A DNA stretch of 57,960 bases from Gammaproteobacteria bacterium UBA6724 (GTDB taxonomy: Bacteria; Pseudomonadota; Gammaproteobacteria; Pseudomonadales; Azotimanducaceae): contig DKIG01000007.1 in NCBI GenBank assembly GCA_002454165.1, forward strand, positions 52,145 through 110,104, written 5' to 3'. Numbering within the stretch: position 1 is the stretch's first letter; each line of letters opens with the position of its first letter. The notes beneath the pieces were generated by a model. It did no database searches. It was not told the DNA's origin and saw nothing but the letters and a program-made list of their open reading frames with translations. The position numbers and the translations under genes were made by a program. Positions 1-7,722 of this stretch are shown piece after piece.

Positions 1-46
1 CAAAGGTATCTGAGCTTATACAGCCGTTGTTGGGCGGCGCGGTGAC

Positions 47-2317
47 TCAGAAATCCAGTTTCAAACCCAGGGTTGTGGTCTTGTCTTTGTTCGGTCGCGC
101 ACCATAGGGATGTCGTCCCAGTATGTTTTGTGCGTCTGTCAGGTTTTCGATCTTGCCAAATATAGAGAGGCGGTCACTCATGGCGAAGTGGCTGCTCAGA
201 TCAAGTGTCACGGAACTGTCTGTTTTCTCGTATTCGCCACAAGAAGCTCGGACGCAAACTGCGCTGACATAGCCGAGGTTGAGGTAAGTCGTCCATCGGT
301 TGACTTCTATGCCCAGGGAAAGATTGTACTGTTGCTCAGGAATGTAGGGGATGGGGTCGCCGCGCTTGACATCACCGAAAAAATCAGTGGCGGCAACATC
401 GGAATCAAACTTGCTGTTGGTGAAGGTGTAGTTAAACGATAACGGAATGGTATAGTCATCGCCAGCGGCGAAACTGGTTGTGAACATTATTTCAACACCC
501 CGCACGGTCGCCGCATCGCCGTTGAAAGCATCACCCGGCGTGCAGTCAGAACCGGAGGAGGCGGTACATTCCCCCAGCAAATTATCATAGTCGCTGTGAA
601 AATAGATCGTATCCAGCGCAAGCTTCCCGTTGCTGTACCGGAACCCAAGCTCATAGTTGATGGCGGACTCCTCCTTAACGCCGGGCGAGTTGCTGGGTGC
701 TGTGAATCCTTTATGAACGCCTGCAAGCAATGTGAATCGGTCGTTGACTGAATACAGTAGCCCCATGCCGGGTAGCCATACTTCGGTAGCGTTGCGGCGG
801 CGGCTCGGCACAGTTGCCCTGGCACCTGATGCCGGCTCGGCAGTTTGAGCAGGTCGGCTTGCCCAGCGGGTACGGTTCTGGTTGATCTTTTCGTGCCTGA
901 GGCCGAGGGAGAGGAGCCAATCGCCAAATTCAATCCGGTCATAGATATGGAAAGACCAAGCCTCGGCGTCCTGAATCTGATTGCCCGCGTTACCTAGGAT
1001 GCCGACATCATCAAGCATGAGTTGCCCGGCCTGCTGATGATAACTACTGTTTCTTTGCAATCGGTCTTCTTCATCCTGATGGAAACGAAGGCCAGCTTCA
1101 ATTTCATGTCTGCTACTACCGAGACTTGTGTCCCATGTCAGTCTTAGCTGGACGCCCCGGGAAAAATACTTCCGGTAGTTGGAGCGGATTTGAATGCTAC
1201 CGGGCAGTGTGTCCATTTCGCCCTTGAGGATTGCATGCAACCGGGCGGGAGTGAAGCCGCCGAGGCTGGTGCCTGTGTTGATACTTTGGACTATTTTTAA
1301 CCAACCGGTTGGCGACTGGTCGGCCACGTTATTGCTGCCATCCAGGTCAATACCTTCGGTTTTGAACCAGTCGCGGCGGTGCTCGTTGTTGTATAGCGTG
1401 GTAAAGAAGGTCAGGGCATTGGACCTGTGGAACTGATAGGTAAGAATCTGCTGCGCGTGTTTTGTATTGATATTATCCAGTGCAGATACACCATATCGAC
1501 GCAAGGCGTTGTCGTTGAAATCGGCGTCCGTCAAACCGAGATAACTCTGGTTTGAATCCTGTTCGGCTTGCTGCAATTTGAGTTGAATTGTGTGCCGGGC
1601 GTCTGCCGAGGTGTGGGCAAGTTTGATAGTGTAGTCCTCAATGTCCAGCCCCGTGTTGTTGTCGCTACGATCAATATTCTGGAATCCATCAGATTGCCAT
1701 TGATGGGTTTCAAGCAAAAATCCGAAGCCAGCTTCATTCGTGCTGCCATAAACAGCATGTACCCGGTAGGTCCTGTCTTCATCCGTTTCCACTAGCAGGC
1801 TCCCCTGGGAGCTCGTTGGAATGGGCGTTGATAGCATGTTGATGGCACCGCCAATGGTGTAAGGACCCTGAGTGATTGCTGAGGGACCTTTCAAAATTTC
1901 TATGGCGCTCATACGACCAGCCGTTGGGAAGTAATAGGCGGAAGGAGCGGAGTAAGGTGCTGGCGCGATGAGAACATTATCTTCCAAAAGCGTGATGCGC
2001 CCGCTTCTCTCAGTGGCAACGCCGCGGATGCTGATGTTGGGACGGAGTCCGTAACCATCCTCAACTTGAATTGAAACCCCGGGTGCCTGACGCAGTAGAC
2101 GTTGAATGTCCGTGTAGAAAAATTTCGTCAACTCCTCCTGACCAATGTATTGGGCGGCGCCGGTAATCTGTCGTTTTTTAGCGCGGGTCCCGACGATAAC
2201 GATTTCTTCGCTGAAAAGATTCTCCTGGCCGAGCGTCTCGTCGTCATCTGCCGCTATTCCAGAGGCAAGTGTGAAGAGCAGACAAGACAGGCAAAGCCTA
2301 TTAGCGGTTATTTTCAT
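47..2317 (-). CDS. TonB-dependent outer-membrane receptor, FecA-like
   Basis: A 756-residue outer-membrane receptor for TonB-energised uptake, probably of a ferric chelate. Residues 1-22 form a signal peptide. A TonB-box-like EEIVIVG lies at 37-43. The plug domain follows, with the FecA-family signature DGYGLRPNISIRG and a conserved APAPYSAPSAYYFPT stretch. The rest is beta-barrel ending in LKLDF with a terminal Phe, as expected for BAM-dependent insertion. There is no N-terminal signalling domain between signal peptide and TonB box, so no FecR/FecI-type sigma regulation is expected. Two Fur-box-like sequences lie just upstream. The gene stands alone on the minus strand, so the substrate (citrate-type siderophore or other) is inferred only from family resemblance. 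Confidence 0.9.
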   Translation of the reverse strand: MKITANRLCLSCLLFTLASGIAADDDETLGQENLFSEEIVIVGTRAKKRQITGAAQYIGQEELTKFFYTDIQRLLRQAPGVSIQVEDGYGLRPNISIRGVATERSGRITLLEDNVLIAPAPYSAPSAYYFPTAGRMSAIEILKGPSAITQGPYTIGGAINMLSTPIPTSSQGSLLVETDEDRTYRVHAVYGSTNEAGFGFLLETHQWQSDGFQNIDRSDNNTGLDIEDYTIKLAHTSADARHTIQLKLQQAEQDSNQSYLGLTDADFNDNALRRYGVSALDNINTKHAQQILTYQFHRSNALTFFTTLYNNEHRRDWFKTEGIDLDGSNNVADQSPTGWLKIVQSINTGTSLGGFTPARLHAILKGEMDTLPGSIQIRSNYRKYFSRGVQLRLTWDTSLGSSRHEIEAGLRFHQDEEDRLQRNSSYHQQAGQLMLDDVGILGNAGNQIQDAEAWSFHIYDRIEFGDWLLSLGLRHEKINQNRTRWASRPAQTAEPASGARATVPSRRRNATEVWLPGMGLLYSVNDRFTLLAGVHKGFTAPSNSPGVKEESAINYELGFRYSNGKLALDTIYFHSDYDNLLGECTASSGSDCTPGDAFNGDAATVRGVEIMFTTSFAAGDDYTIPLSFNYTFTNSKFDSDVAATDFFGDVKRGDPIPYIPEQQYNLSLGIEVNRWTTYLNLGYVSAVCVRASCGEYEKTDSSVTLDLSSHFAMSDRLSIFGKIENLTDAQNILGRHPYGARPNKDKTTTLGLKLDF

Positions 2318-2357
2318 AAACCATTCAAGCCATCATTGAAGATGCTGGCAGGCTATA

Positions 2358-2400
2358 TTAAATGAGAATCATTATCAATACCCAATGAGAATTATTCTTG
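2358..2400 (-). promoter_or_regulatory. Tandem Fur-box-like operators
   Basis: Positions 2358-2376 match the 19-bp Fur consensus (GATAATGATAATCATTATC) at 15 of 19 bases. A second, weaker copy at 2381-2399 matches about 12 of 19. They lie 40-80 bp upstream of the TonB-dependent receptor start in an AT-rich promoter region, so iron repression by Fur is the natural reading. Binding is inferred. Confidence 0.75.
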
Positions 2401-2532
2401 AATGGGTCAAATAGCCAGGACATGCGGGGACTAAGGGTCTGGCGCGGTGAGGTGGGGCGCCGTCATCGTCACGCCGCCGCGCGGTCATGGCGGCTGCTGG
2501 CAGGTTTGGTGATGGTCTTGTAGTGTGAAATT

Positions 2533-3405
2533 TCAGCTGATGCCGAGGACATCCATCATGTCGTAAACACCGGCGGGTTGAGACCTTACCCAACGGGCGG
2601 CGCGCAAGGCGCCTTCAGCAAAATTTGCTCTAGTGTGCGCCTGGTGGGTGATTTCCAATCGCTCCCCGACACCGGCAAAGATCACCCGGTGCTCACCCAC
2701 AATATCCCCGGCACGGACAGCGTGAAAACCGATTGTCGCGCGATTTCTTTCGCCGGTCATGCCATGACGACCAAAGACCGCGGTATCTTTGAACTGGTGT
2801 CCCAGTGTTTTCGCGATGCGCTCTCCCAGAGCCAGTGCGGTACCTGAGGGAGCGTCAACCTTGTGGCGATGGTGGGTTTCAATGATTTCTATATCCACCG
2901 AATCGCCAAACATCTCGGTTACCATTTCTACCAGCCTGAAGAGTGCATTGATGCCCAGACTGTAATTACTCGAAAAAACTATTCCTATGTCCTGCCCTGT
3001 TTCCCGCAGACGCGCCTGGTCGGCATCACTCATGCCAGTAGTCCCAATCACCATGCTGGTGCCGGCTTGACGGCACAGGTCAAGATGTTTGGCGGTCGCC
3101 CCGGCTATAGTGAAATCAATCAGGACATCCAGCTCAGGGAGAACCGAAGCCAGATCATCGCCAATGATTACGCCAATCTTGCCCAGACCGGCAAGCTCAC
3201 CCGCATCGGTACCAATGTGGGCGTGACCAGACTGTTCAATGGCGGCGGTGAGCGTCAGATCTTCGGTGCTGCTAATCATGGCAACCAGGAGCCTGCCCAT
3301 TTTCCCTGCCGCGCCTGCGACGCCTATTTTGCCTGCTCCTTTAACATCTCTTTCAACAAGAGTGTCTTTGGGCATATCATTTCTAGGCATAGCACTTCTA
3401 GGCAT
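2533..3405 (-). CDS. dapB: 4-hydroxy-tetrahydrodipicolinate reductase
   Basis: DapB reduces 4-hydroxy-tetrahydrodipicolinate with NAD(P)H in the lysine/diaminopimelate pathway, in the cytoplasm. The N-terminal Rossmann motif GAAGKMG is at residues 31-37. The catalytic and substrate-binding HHRHKVDAPSGTA segment lies near residue 180, with a C-terminal NADP-family tail. At 290 residues it is slightly longer than the usual 265-275 because of the N-terminus. Three in-frame ATGs (3405, 3390, 3375) are produced by a 15-bp triplication; the first has a GGAAG ribosome site five bases upstream. It lies downstream of dnaJ, a common gammaproteobacterial order. Confidence 0.95.
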   Translation of the reverse strand: MPRSAMPRNDMPKDTLVERDVKGAGKIGVAGAAGKMGRLLVAMISSTEDLTLTAAIEQSGHAHIGTDAGELAGLGKIGVIIGDDLASVLPELDVLIDFTIAGATAKHLDLCRQAGTSMVIGTTGMSDADQARLRETGQDIGIVFSSNYSLGINALFRLVEMVTEMFGDSVDIEIIETHHRHKVDAPSGTALALGERIAKTLGHQFKDTAVFGRHGMTGERNRATIGFHAVRAGDIVGEHRVIFAGVGERLEITHQAHTRANFAEGALRAARWVRSQPAGVYDMMDVLGIS

Positions 3406-3415
3406 AGCACTTCCT
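3371..3415. repeat. Three 15-bp tandem repeats over the dapB start
   Basis: Three consecutive 15-bp units (3371-3385, 3386-3400, 3401-3415) share the core GGCATAGCACTTCTA with a few substitutions. Each carries an in-frame ATG on the minus strand and a weak purine-rich stretch before it. They therefore multiply the dapB start codon and give the N-terminus a repeated M-P-R/K pattern. Confidence 0.85.
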
Positions 3416-3463
3416 TGCGCGGCTGGTTAACTGGCGACGCCCAGATTGTGCCGGGCAATCAGA

Positions 3464-4579
3464 CTATTCAGTCGCATCAATAAATTTCTTGACGCTCTCA
3501 AACCATCCAGAGCGTTTGGGCGACTGTTCGTCCTTCGTTTTATCTGCGAACTGTCTGAGCAGCTCCTTTTGCTCCTTGGTCAACTTCACCGGCGTTTCCA
3601 CAACGACCTGGCAATAGAGGTCACCGATTGCGCCGCGTCTAACCTGCTTCATATTGACGCCTTTGCCACGCACCCTGAACAGCTTGCCGGTCTGCGTTTC
3701 GGGAGGGATTTTCAGACTGACTTTACCCTCAAGCGTTGGTACTTCCAGGTCGCCGCCGAGGGCAGCATCGGTGAAACTGACAGGCACCTCGCAATATAGA
3801 TGCTCGCCATCACGGGTGAAGATCTTGTGTTCCCGCACATTGATCTGAACATAGAGATCGCCTGGCGGACCGCCCTGGGCACCTGCTTCGCCCTGGTTCG
3901 CAAGCCGGACGCGGTCCCCCGTATCAACCCCCGGCGGTACCTTAACGGAAAGCGTTTTCTGTTCCTCTAGTCGCCCCTGAGCATGACATTTTGGGCAGGG
4001 ATCGGTAATCATCTTGCCTCTGCCACGACACCTGGGGCAGGTTTGTTGCATTGAGAAGATACCATGCCTGGCCGCGATCTGACCGCGTCCAGCACATTGC
4101 ACACAATTTACCGGGGAGGTGCCTTTTTTCGCGCCGGAACCAAGACATTCTATACATTCAGCGAGTTTTGAGAACTTGATGGTCGGGTTACAGCCCTTGA
4201 CTGCCTCCTCCAGATTAAGAGTCAGGACATACTTCAGATCAGAGCCGGGTCTGGGACCACCGCGACCTCGCCCATTGGCGCTGAAAATATCGCCAAAAAC
4301 ATCCTCAAAGATTGAACTGAAGCTGCCACCGCTGAAACCGCCTGCCATGGCACCACTCACACCGTCATGCCCGAACTGGTTGTAGGCTGCGCGTTTATCC
4401 TTGTCCGTTAGAACTTCCGCCGCTTCACTGGCTTCCTTAAAACGCTCCTCCGCGTCGGCATCATCCTGATTCCTGTCGGGATGATACTTCATGGCAAGGC
4501 GGCGATAGGCTCTCTTGACCTCCTGTTCGGAGGCGTCTTTTTCGACGCCGAGCACTGTATAATAATCGCGTTTTGCCAT
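3464..4579 (-). CDS. dnaJ: Chaperone protein DnaJ
   Basis: DnaJ is the Hsp40 co-chaperone that delivers unfolded clients to DnaK and stimulates its ATPase. The J domain carries HPD at residues 33-35. A Gly/Phe-rich linker follows, then a zinc region with four CxxCxxxG repeats (CIECLGSG, CVQCAGRG, CPRCRGRG, CPKCHAQG; the last has Ala for the usual Gly). The C-terminal substrate-binding domains complete a type I DnaJ. At 371 residues the length is standard. It lies downstream of dnaK on the same strand, with a hairpin between them that may set DnaJ below DnaK levels. Confidence 0.98.
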   Translation of the reverse strand: MAKRDYYTVLGVEKDASEQEVKRAYRRLAMKYHPDRNQDDADAEERFKEASEAAEVLTDKDKRAAYNQFGHDGVSGAMAGGFSGGSFSSIFEDVFGDIFSANGRGRGGPRPGSDLKYVLTLNLEEAVKGCNPTIKFSKLAECIECLGSGAKKGTSPVNCVQCAGRGQIAARHGIFSMQQTCPRCRGRGKMITDPCPKCHAQGRLEEQKTLSVKVPPGVDTGDRVRLANQGEAGAQGGPPGDLYVQINVREHKIFTRDGEHLYCEVPVSFTDAALGGDLEVPTLEGKVSLKIPPETQTGKLFRVRGKGVNMKQVRRGAIGDLYCQVVVETPVKLTKEQKELLRQFADKTKDEQSPKRSGWFESVKKFIDATE

Positions 4580-4669
4580 GTTTATACTGTCTTGAAGAAT
4601 TGGTTTAATCGCTCAGGAGGTTGTTAAGGCCCAGTCTCCAGCTCGTGAATTTTAGGGGCAGGCTCTGTG

Positions 4670-4700
4670 AAAAACCCACCCCTGTTCAAGCAGGGGTGGG
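4670..4700 (-). terminator. Intrinsic terminator or attenuator between dnaK and dnaJ
   Basis: A perfect 10-bp stem, CCCACCCCTG (4675-4684) with CAGGGGTGGG (4691-4700), closes a 6-nt loop. Read on the minus strand it is followed by five T (4670-4674). This is a textbook rho-independent terminator placed after dnaK and before dnaJ. Partial termination would lower dnaJ-dapB expression relative to dnaK. Confidence 0.8.
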
Positions 4701-4734
4701 GAAATAACAGACGCGGGAGGAGGGTGCTACCGGA

Positions 4735-6645
4735 TTACTTATCCTCATCCTTAATCTCTTCAAACTCCGCGTCAACAGCATCCGGGTTATCGCCACCCGC
4801 CTCAGCATCATCTGCCGCTTCTGTATTAGCCTGGGCGTACATCTTTTCCGTCAACGGGGCTGAGGCTTCGGTCAGGGTTTGTGCCTTGGCTTGAATGTCA
4901 TCCTTGTCGTCAGTTTTGAGCGCTTCTTCTAGTGCCGTGATGGCACCTTCAATGGCTGACTTTTCGCTGTCCTCTATCTTATCCCCGGCTTCCTCCAGGG
5001 ATTTACGCGTTGCATGAATCAAACCCTCAGCGACATTGCGCACGGAGACCAATTCCTCAAATTGCCGATCTTCTTCAGCATGGGATTCAGCGTCCCGCAC
5101 CATCTTCTCTATCTCTTCTTCCGCCAGACCGCTGGAAGCCTTGATGACAATGGATTGCTCCTTACCAGTTGCCTTGTCTTTCGCAGATACATTGAGTATC
5201 CCGTTGGCATCCAGGTTGAAACTTACCTCAATTTGCGGCGTACCCCGTGGCGCGGGCGGAATTTCCGCCAGGTCAAACTGGCCAAGCGATTTGTTTTGTC
5301 TTGCTTGCTTGCGTTCGCCTTGCAACACATGAATGGTCACGGCGGGTTGATTGTCCTCGGCGGTCGAGAATACCTGTGCCTTCTGGGTGGGGATGGTAGT
5401 GTTCTTCTCAATCAATGTACTCATGACACCGCCCATGGTTTCAATACCAAGTGACAGGGGAGTTACATCCAAGAGCAGTACATCCTTCACATCGCCAGCC
5501 AGGACCGCCGCCTGAATTGCCGCTCCCATGGCGACTGCCTCGTCCGGGTTAACATCTTTTCTCGGCTCCTTGCCGAAAAATTCTTTCACCTTCTTTTGGA
5601 CAAGTGGCATACGGATTTGCCCGCCGACGAGAATGATGTCATCTATATCGGAGACACCGACATCAGCATCCTTCAGGGCGATGCGGACAGGTTCCAGAGT
5701 TTTGTCCACGAGATCTTCAACCAGGGATTCCAACTTTGCTTGGGTCACCTTGATGACCAGGTGTTTGGGACCAGTTGCGTCCGCAGTAATGTAAGGCAGA
5801 TTAACTTCAGTCTGACCGCTGCTGGACAATTCTATTTTAGCTTTCTCGGCGGCTTCTTTCAGTCGCTGTAGCGCCAGCGGATCGTTATGTAGATCCATAC
5901 CATGTTCTTTCTTGAACTCCTCGGCGAGATAGTCAATCAGCCTCAGGTCAAAGTCTTCACCACCCAGGAAGGTGTCACCGTTGGTTGACAGGACTTCAAA
6001 TTGTTTTTCACCGTCAACATCGGCAATTTCAATAATGGATATATCGAAGGTGCCGCCGCCCAGGTCATAGACAGCCAGAGTGGAGTCGCCACTCGCCTTG
6101 TCCACGCCGTATGCCAGCGCGGCTGCCGTCGGTTCATTGATGATGCGCTTGACTTCTAGACCGGCAATTTTACCTGCGTCCTTTGTTGCTTGGCGCTGAG
6201 AGTCGTTGAAGTAGGCAGGGACAGTGATGACCGCTTCTTTGACCTCTTCACCGAGATAGTCCTCGGCGGTCTTCTTCATTTTCGCCAGGACCTGGGCGGA
6301 AATTTGCGGGGGTGCCATTTTCTTGTCCTTCACTTCTACCCAGGCATCGCCATTTTCAGCCGATACGATGGTGTAGGGCACCATTTTTATATCGCGTTGC
6401 ACGATCTTGTCGTTAAACTTACGTCCGATGAGGCGCTTAACGGCTGCCAGGGTGTTTTTAGGATTGGTCACCGCCTGGCGTTTCGCGGCCTGGCCAACGA
6501 GAGTTTCATTCTCGTCACTGTAACCAACGACGGACGGCGTGGTTCGCTCGCCCTCCGAATTTTCCACGATCCTCGGCTCCTTGCCTTCCATGACGGCAAC
6601 ACAGGAGTTGGTCGTGCCCAGGTCTATTCCAATAATTTTGCTCAT
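4735..6645 (-). CDS. dnaK: Chaperone protein DnaK (Hsp70)
   Basis: The main cytosolic Hsp70, an ATP-driven holdase/foldase working with DnaJ and GrpE. The actin-like ATPase domain starts with GIDLGTTNSC near residue 5 and contains the AYFNDSQRQATKDAG and DLGGGTFD motifs. A substrate-binding domain and lid follow, with an acidic tail ending EEIKDEDK. The start is the ATG at 6645 (MSKIIGIDLG), which has a TGGAGAA ribosome site. A GTG seven codons upstream is in frame but puts the conserved N-terminus out of register. The length of 636 residues is normal. Confidence 0.98.
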   Translation of the reverse strand: MSKIIGIDLGTTNSCVAVMEGKEPRIVENSEGERTTPSVVGYSDENETLVGQAAKRQAVTNPKNTLAAVKRLIGRKFNDKIVQRDIKMVPYTIVSAENGDAWVEVKDKKMAPPQISAQVLAKMKKTAEDYLGEEVKEAVITVPAYFNDSQRQATKDAGKIAGLEVKRIINEPTAAALAYGVDKASGDSTLAVYDLGGGTFDISIIEIADVDGEKQFEVLSTNGDTFLGGEDFDLRLIDYLAEEFKKEHGMDLHNDPLALQRLKEAAEKAKIELSSSGQTEVNLPYITADATGPKHLVIKVTQAKLESLVEDLVDKTLEPVRIALKDADVGVSDIDDIILVGGQIRMPLVQKKVKEFFGKEPRKDVNPDEAVAMGAAIQAAVLAGDVKDVLLLDVTPLSLGIETMGGVMSTLIEKNTTIPTQKAQVFSTAEDNQPAVTIHVLQGERKQARQNKSLGQFDLAEIPPAPRGTPQIEVSFNLDANGILNVSAKDKATGKEQSIVIKASSGLAEEEIEKMVRDAESHAEEDRQFEELVSVRNVAEGLIHATRKSLEEAGDKIEDSEKSAIEGAITALEEALKTDDKDDIQAKAQTLTEASAPLTEKMYAQANTEAADDAEAGGDNPDAVDAEFEEIKDEDK

Positions 6646-6692
6646 TTTAGATTCTCCAGTTTTCACAGCACCAAATAGGATGCTGTTTTTCT

Positions 6693-6720
6693 ATATCGGT
6701 ATGAACGCGCGTAATTCAAG
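6693..6720 (-). promoter_or_regulatory. Sigma32-type heat-shock promoter of dnaK
   Basis: On the minus strand CTTGAAT (6714-6720) and CCGATAT (6693-6699) are separated by 14 bp. These match the RpoH consensus CTTGAAA / CCCATnT with one mismatch each. The site lies about 50 bp upstream of the dnaK start, which gives dnaK its own heat-inducible promoter in addition to read-through from grpE. It was found by reading the sequence, not by testing. Confidence 0.65.
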
Positions 6721-6801
6721 TTTTTGACTTCGCACCGCTTCTTAACTGTCTTCTTGCCTAGGGATGTGCTTTTTTCTGTGCCACCTCCGCAAGAAGGTGC
6801 C

Positions 6802-7530
6802 TTATTTTTGTTCAGCCTCGCTTGCCGTCAGGGATGTCTGAGGAGCTTCTGCTTCGGGGGTCTTGCTCACCATCACCGTGGCGGCCCTCATCAATCTGTT
6901 GTTTAACTTGTATCCCTTTTGTACGACGGTCACTACAGAGTTCGGCTCCATATCCTGATGTTCCACCATGGATATTGCTTGATGTTCATTGGGATCAAAG
7001 GGTTCGCCAACAGGGTCAATGACCACCACATTTTCTTTGGCAAGTATGTCCATCAGCAACTTGTGACATAACCGAATTCCCTCAACCATCGGATGTTCAG
7101 CCTCAGTCTGGGTGTCGTCCACCGAGGCGCCAATACCCTTTTCCAGACTGTCTGCAACCGGGAGGAGATTTTGTAGAAAACGTTCCAAGCCGTACTTGTG
7201 GGCGTTTTCAATGTCGCGTTGGGTACGCCGGCGCATGTTCTGCATTTCTGCTTCTGCCCGGAGCGCCAGATCACGAAACTTTTCCACTTCTTCCAAGGTC
7301 TGTTCCAGTGTCTGCTCCAATGATTCAGCGTCGGGCTGAGCTTCAGGTGCCTGGCTCTCGTCGGTGCCACCGTCATCTGTGTTATCTGCCGGAGCGCCTT
7401 GTTCGGCGCGGATTTCGTCCTGCTGGGTTGGCGCATCTTCTTGTTCTTGCACTGTTTCTTGCGCGGACTTTTGTGCTTTGTCCTGCGTTGGCAGGTCATG
7501 ATTTGCTTTTTTCCGGGGTCTATCATTCAT
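6802..7530 (-). CDS. grpE: Nucleotide exchange factor GrpE
   Basis: GrpE releases ADP from DnaK and so resets the chaperone cycle. The N-terminal third (to about residue 75) is very acidic and Gln-rich, consistent with a disordered tail. A long coiled coil follows, then the C-terminal beta domain with the family signature around EPFDPNEHQA and GYKLNNRLMRAA. The start at 7530 (MNDRPRKK) is preceded by a GGAGAG ribosome site; the reading frame stays open upstream, but that part lies in the leader and promoter region. At 242 residues it is longer than the 197-residue E. coli protein, because of the acidic tail. Confidence 0.95.
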   Translation of the reverse strand: MNDRPRKKANHDLPTQDKAQKSAQETVQEQEDAPTQQDEIRAEQGAPADNTDDGGTDESQAPEAQPDAESLEQTLEQTLEEVEKFRDLALRAEAEMQNMRRRTQRDIENAHKYGLERFLQNLLPVADSLEKGIGASVDDTQTEAEHPMVEGIRLCHKLLMDILAKENVVVIDPVGEPFDPNEHQAISMVEHQDMEPNSVVTVVQKGYKLNNRLMRAATVMVSKTPEAEAPQTSLTASEAEQK

Positions 7531-7560
7531 TGCTTTGCTACTCTCCGTTGCTTGTTCATC

Positions 7561-7575
7561 TGCTCTACTAGAGCA
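7561..7575. promoter_or_regulatory. 15-bp perfect palindrome in the grpE leader
   Basis: TGCTCTA-C-TAGAGCA is a perfect inverted repeat with 7-base arms around one central base. It lies between the sigma32-type -10 element (7582-7588) and the grpE start, at about the expected transcription start or early leader. It is not the CIRCE/HrcA element. It could be an operator half-pair or an RNA hairpin; no regulator is identified. Confidence 0.45.
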
Positions 7576-7581
7576 ACGCCT

Positions 7582-7610
7582 ATATGGGGACAAGGCGCCA
7601 GACATTCAAG
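7582..7610 (-). promoter_or_regulatory. Sigma32-type heat-shock promoter of grpE
   Basis: On the minus strand CTTGAAT (7604-7610) and CCCATAT (7582-7588) are separated by 15 bp. The -35 matches the RpoH consensus at 6 of 7 bases and the -10 fully. The -10 lies about 52 bp upstream of the grpE start codon. It would drive the grpE-dnaK-dnaJ-dapB block on heat shock. Confidence 0.7.
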
Positions 7611-7722
7611 AGGCATGGACGCTGGGAGGACGGCAGGCATTAGCATTTTCCTGCACAGGCTATTCTTTCTCCGCGCTGTTATCGGTAACATTGGGCGACT
7701 CAATAATCGGACATACTCCTGT

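Noticed and set aside
110..442. Plus-strand frame inside the TonB-dependent receptor gene
   Set aside because: It is antisense to a long, clearly conserved receptor and has no recognisable domain or ribosome site.
6780..6801. Hairpin between grpE and dnaK as a terminator
   Set aside because: The stem has a mismatch, and on the minus strand it is followed by A residues rather than T, so it does not fit an intrinsic terminator for grpE.
7399..7722. N-terminal extension of the GpmI-EnvC frame into the grpE region
   Set aside because: The extension has no GpmI homology and runs antisense through the grpE start; GpmI homology begins at 7723.
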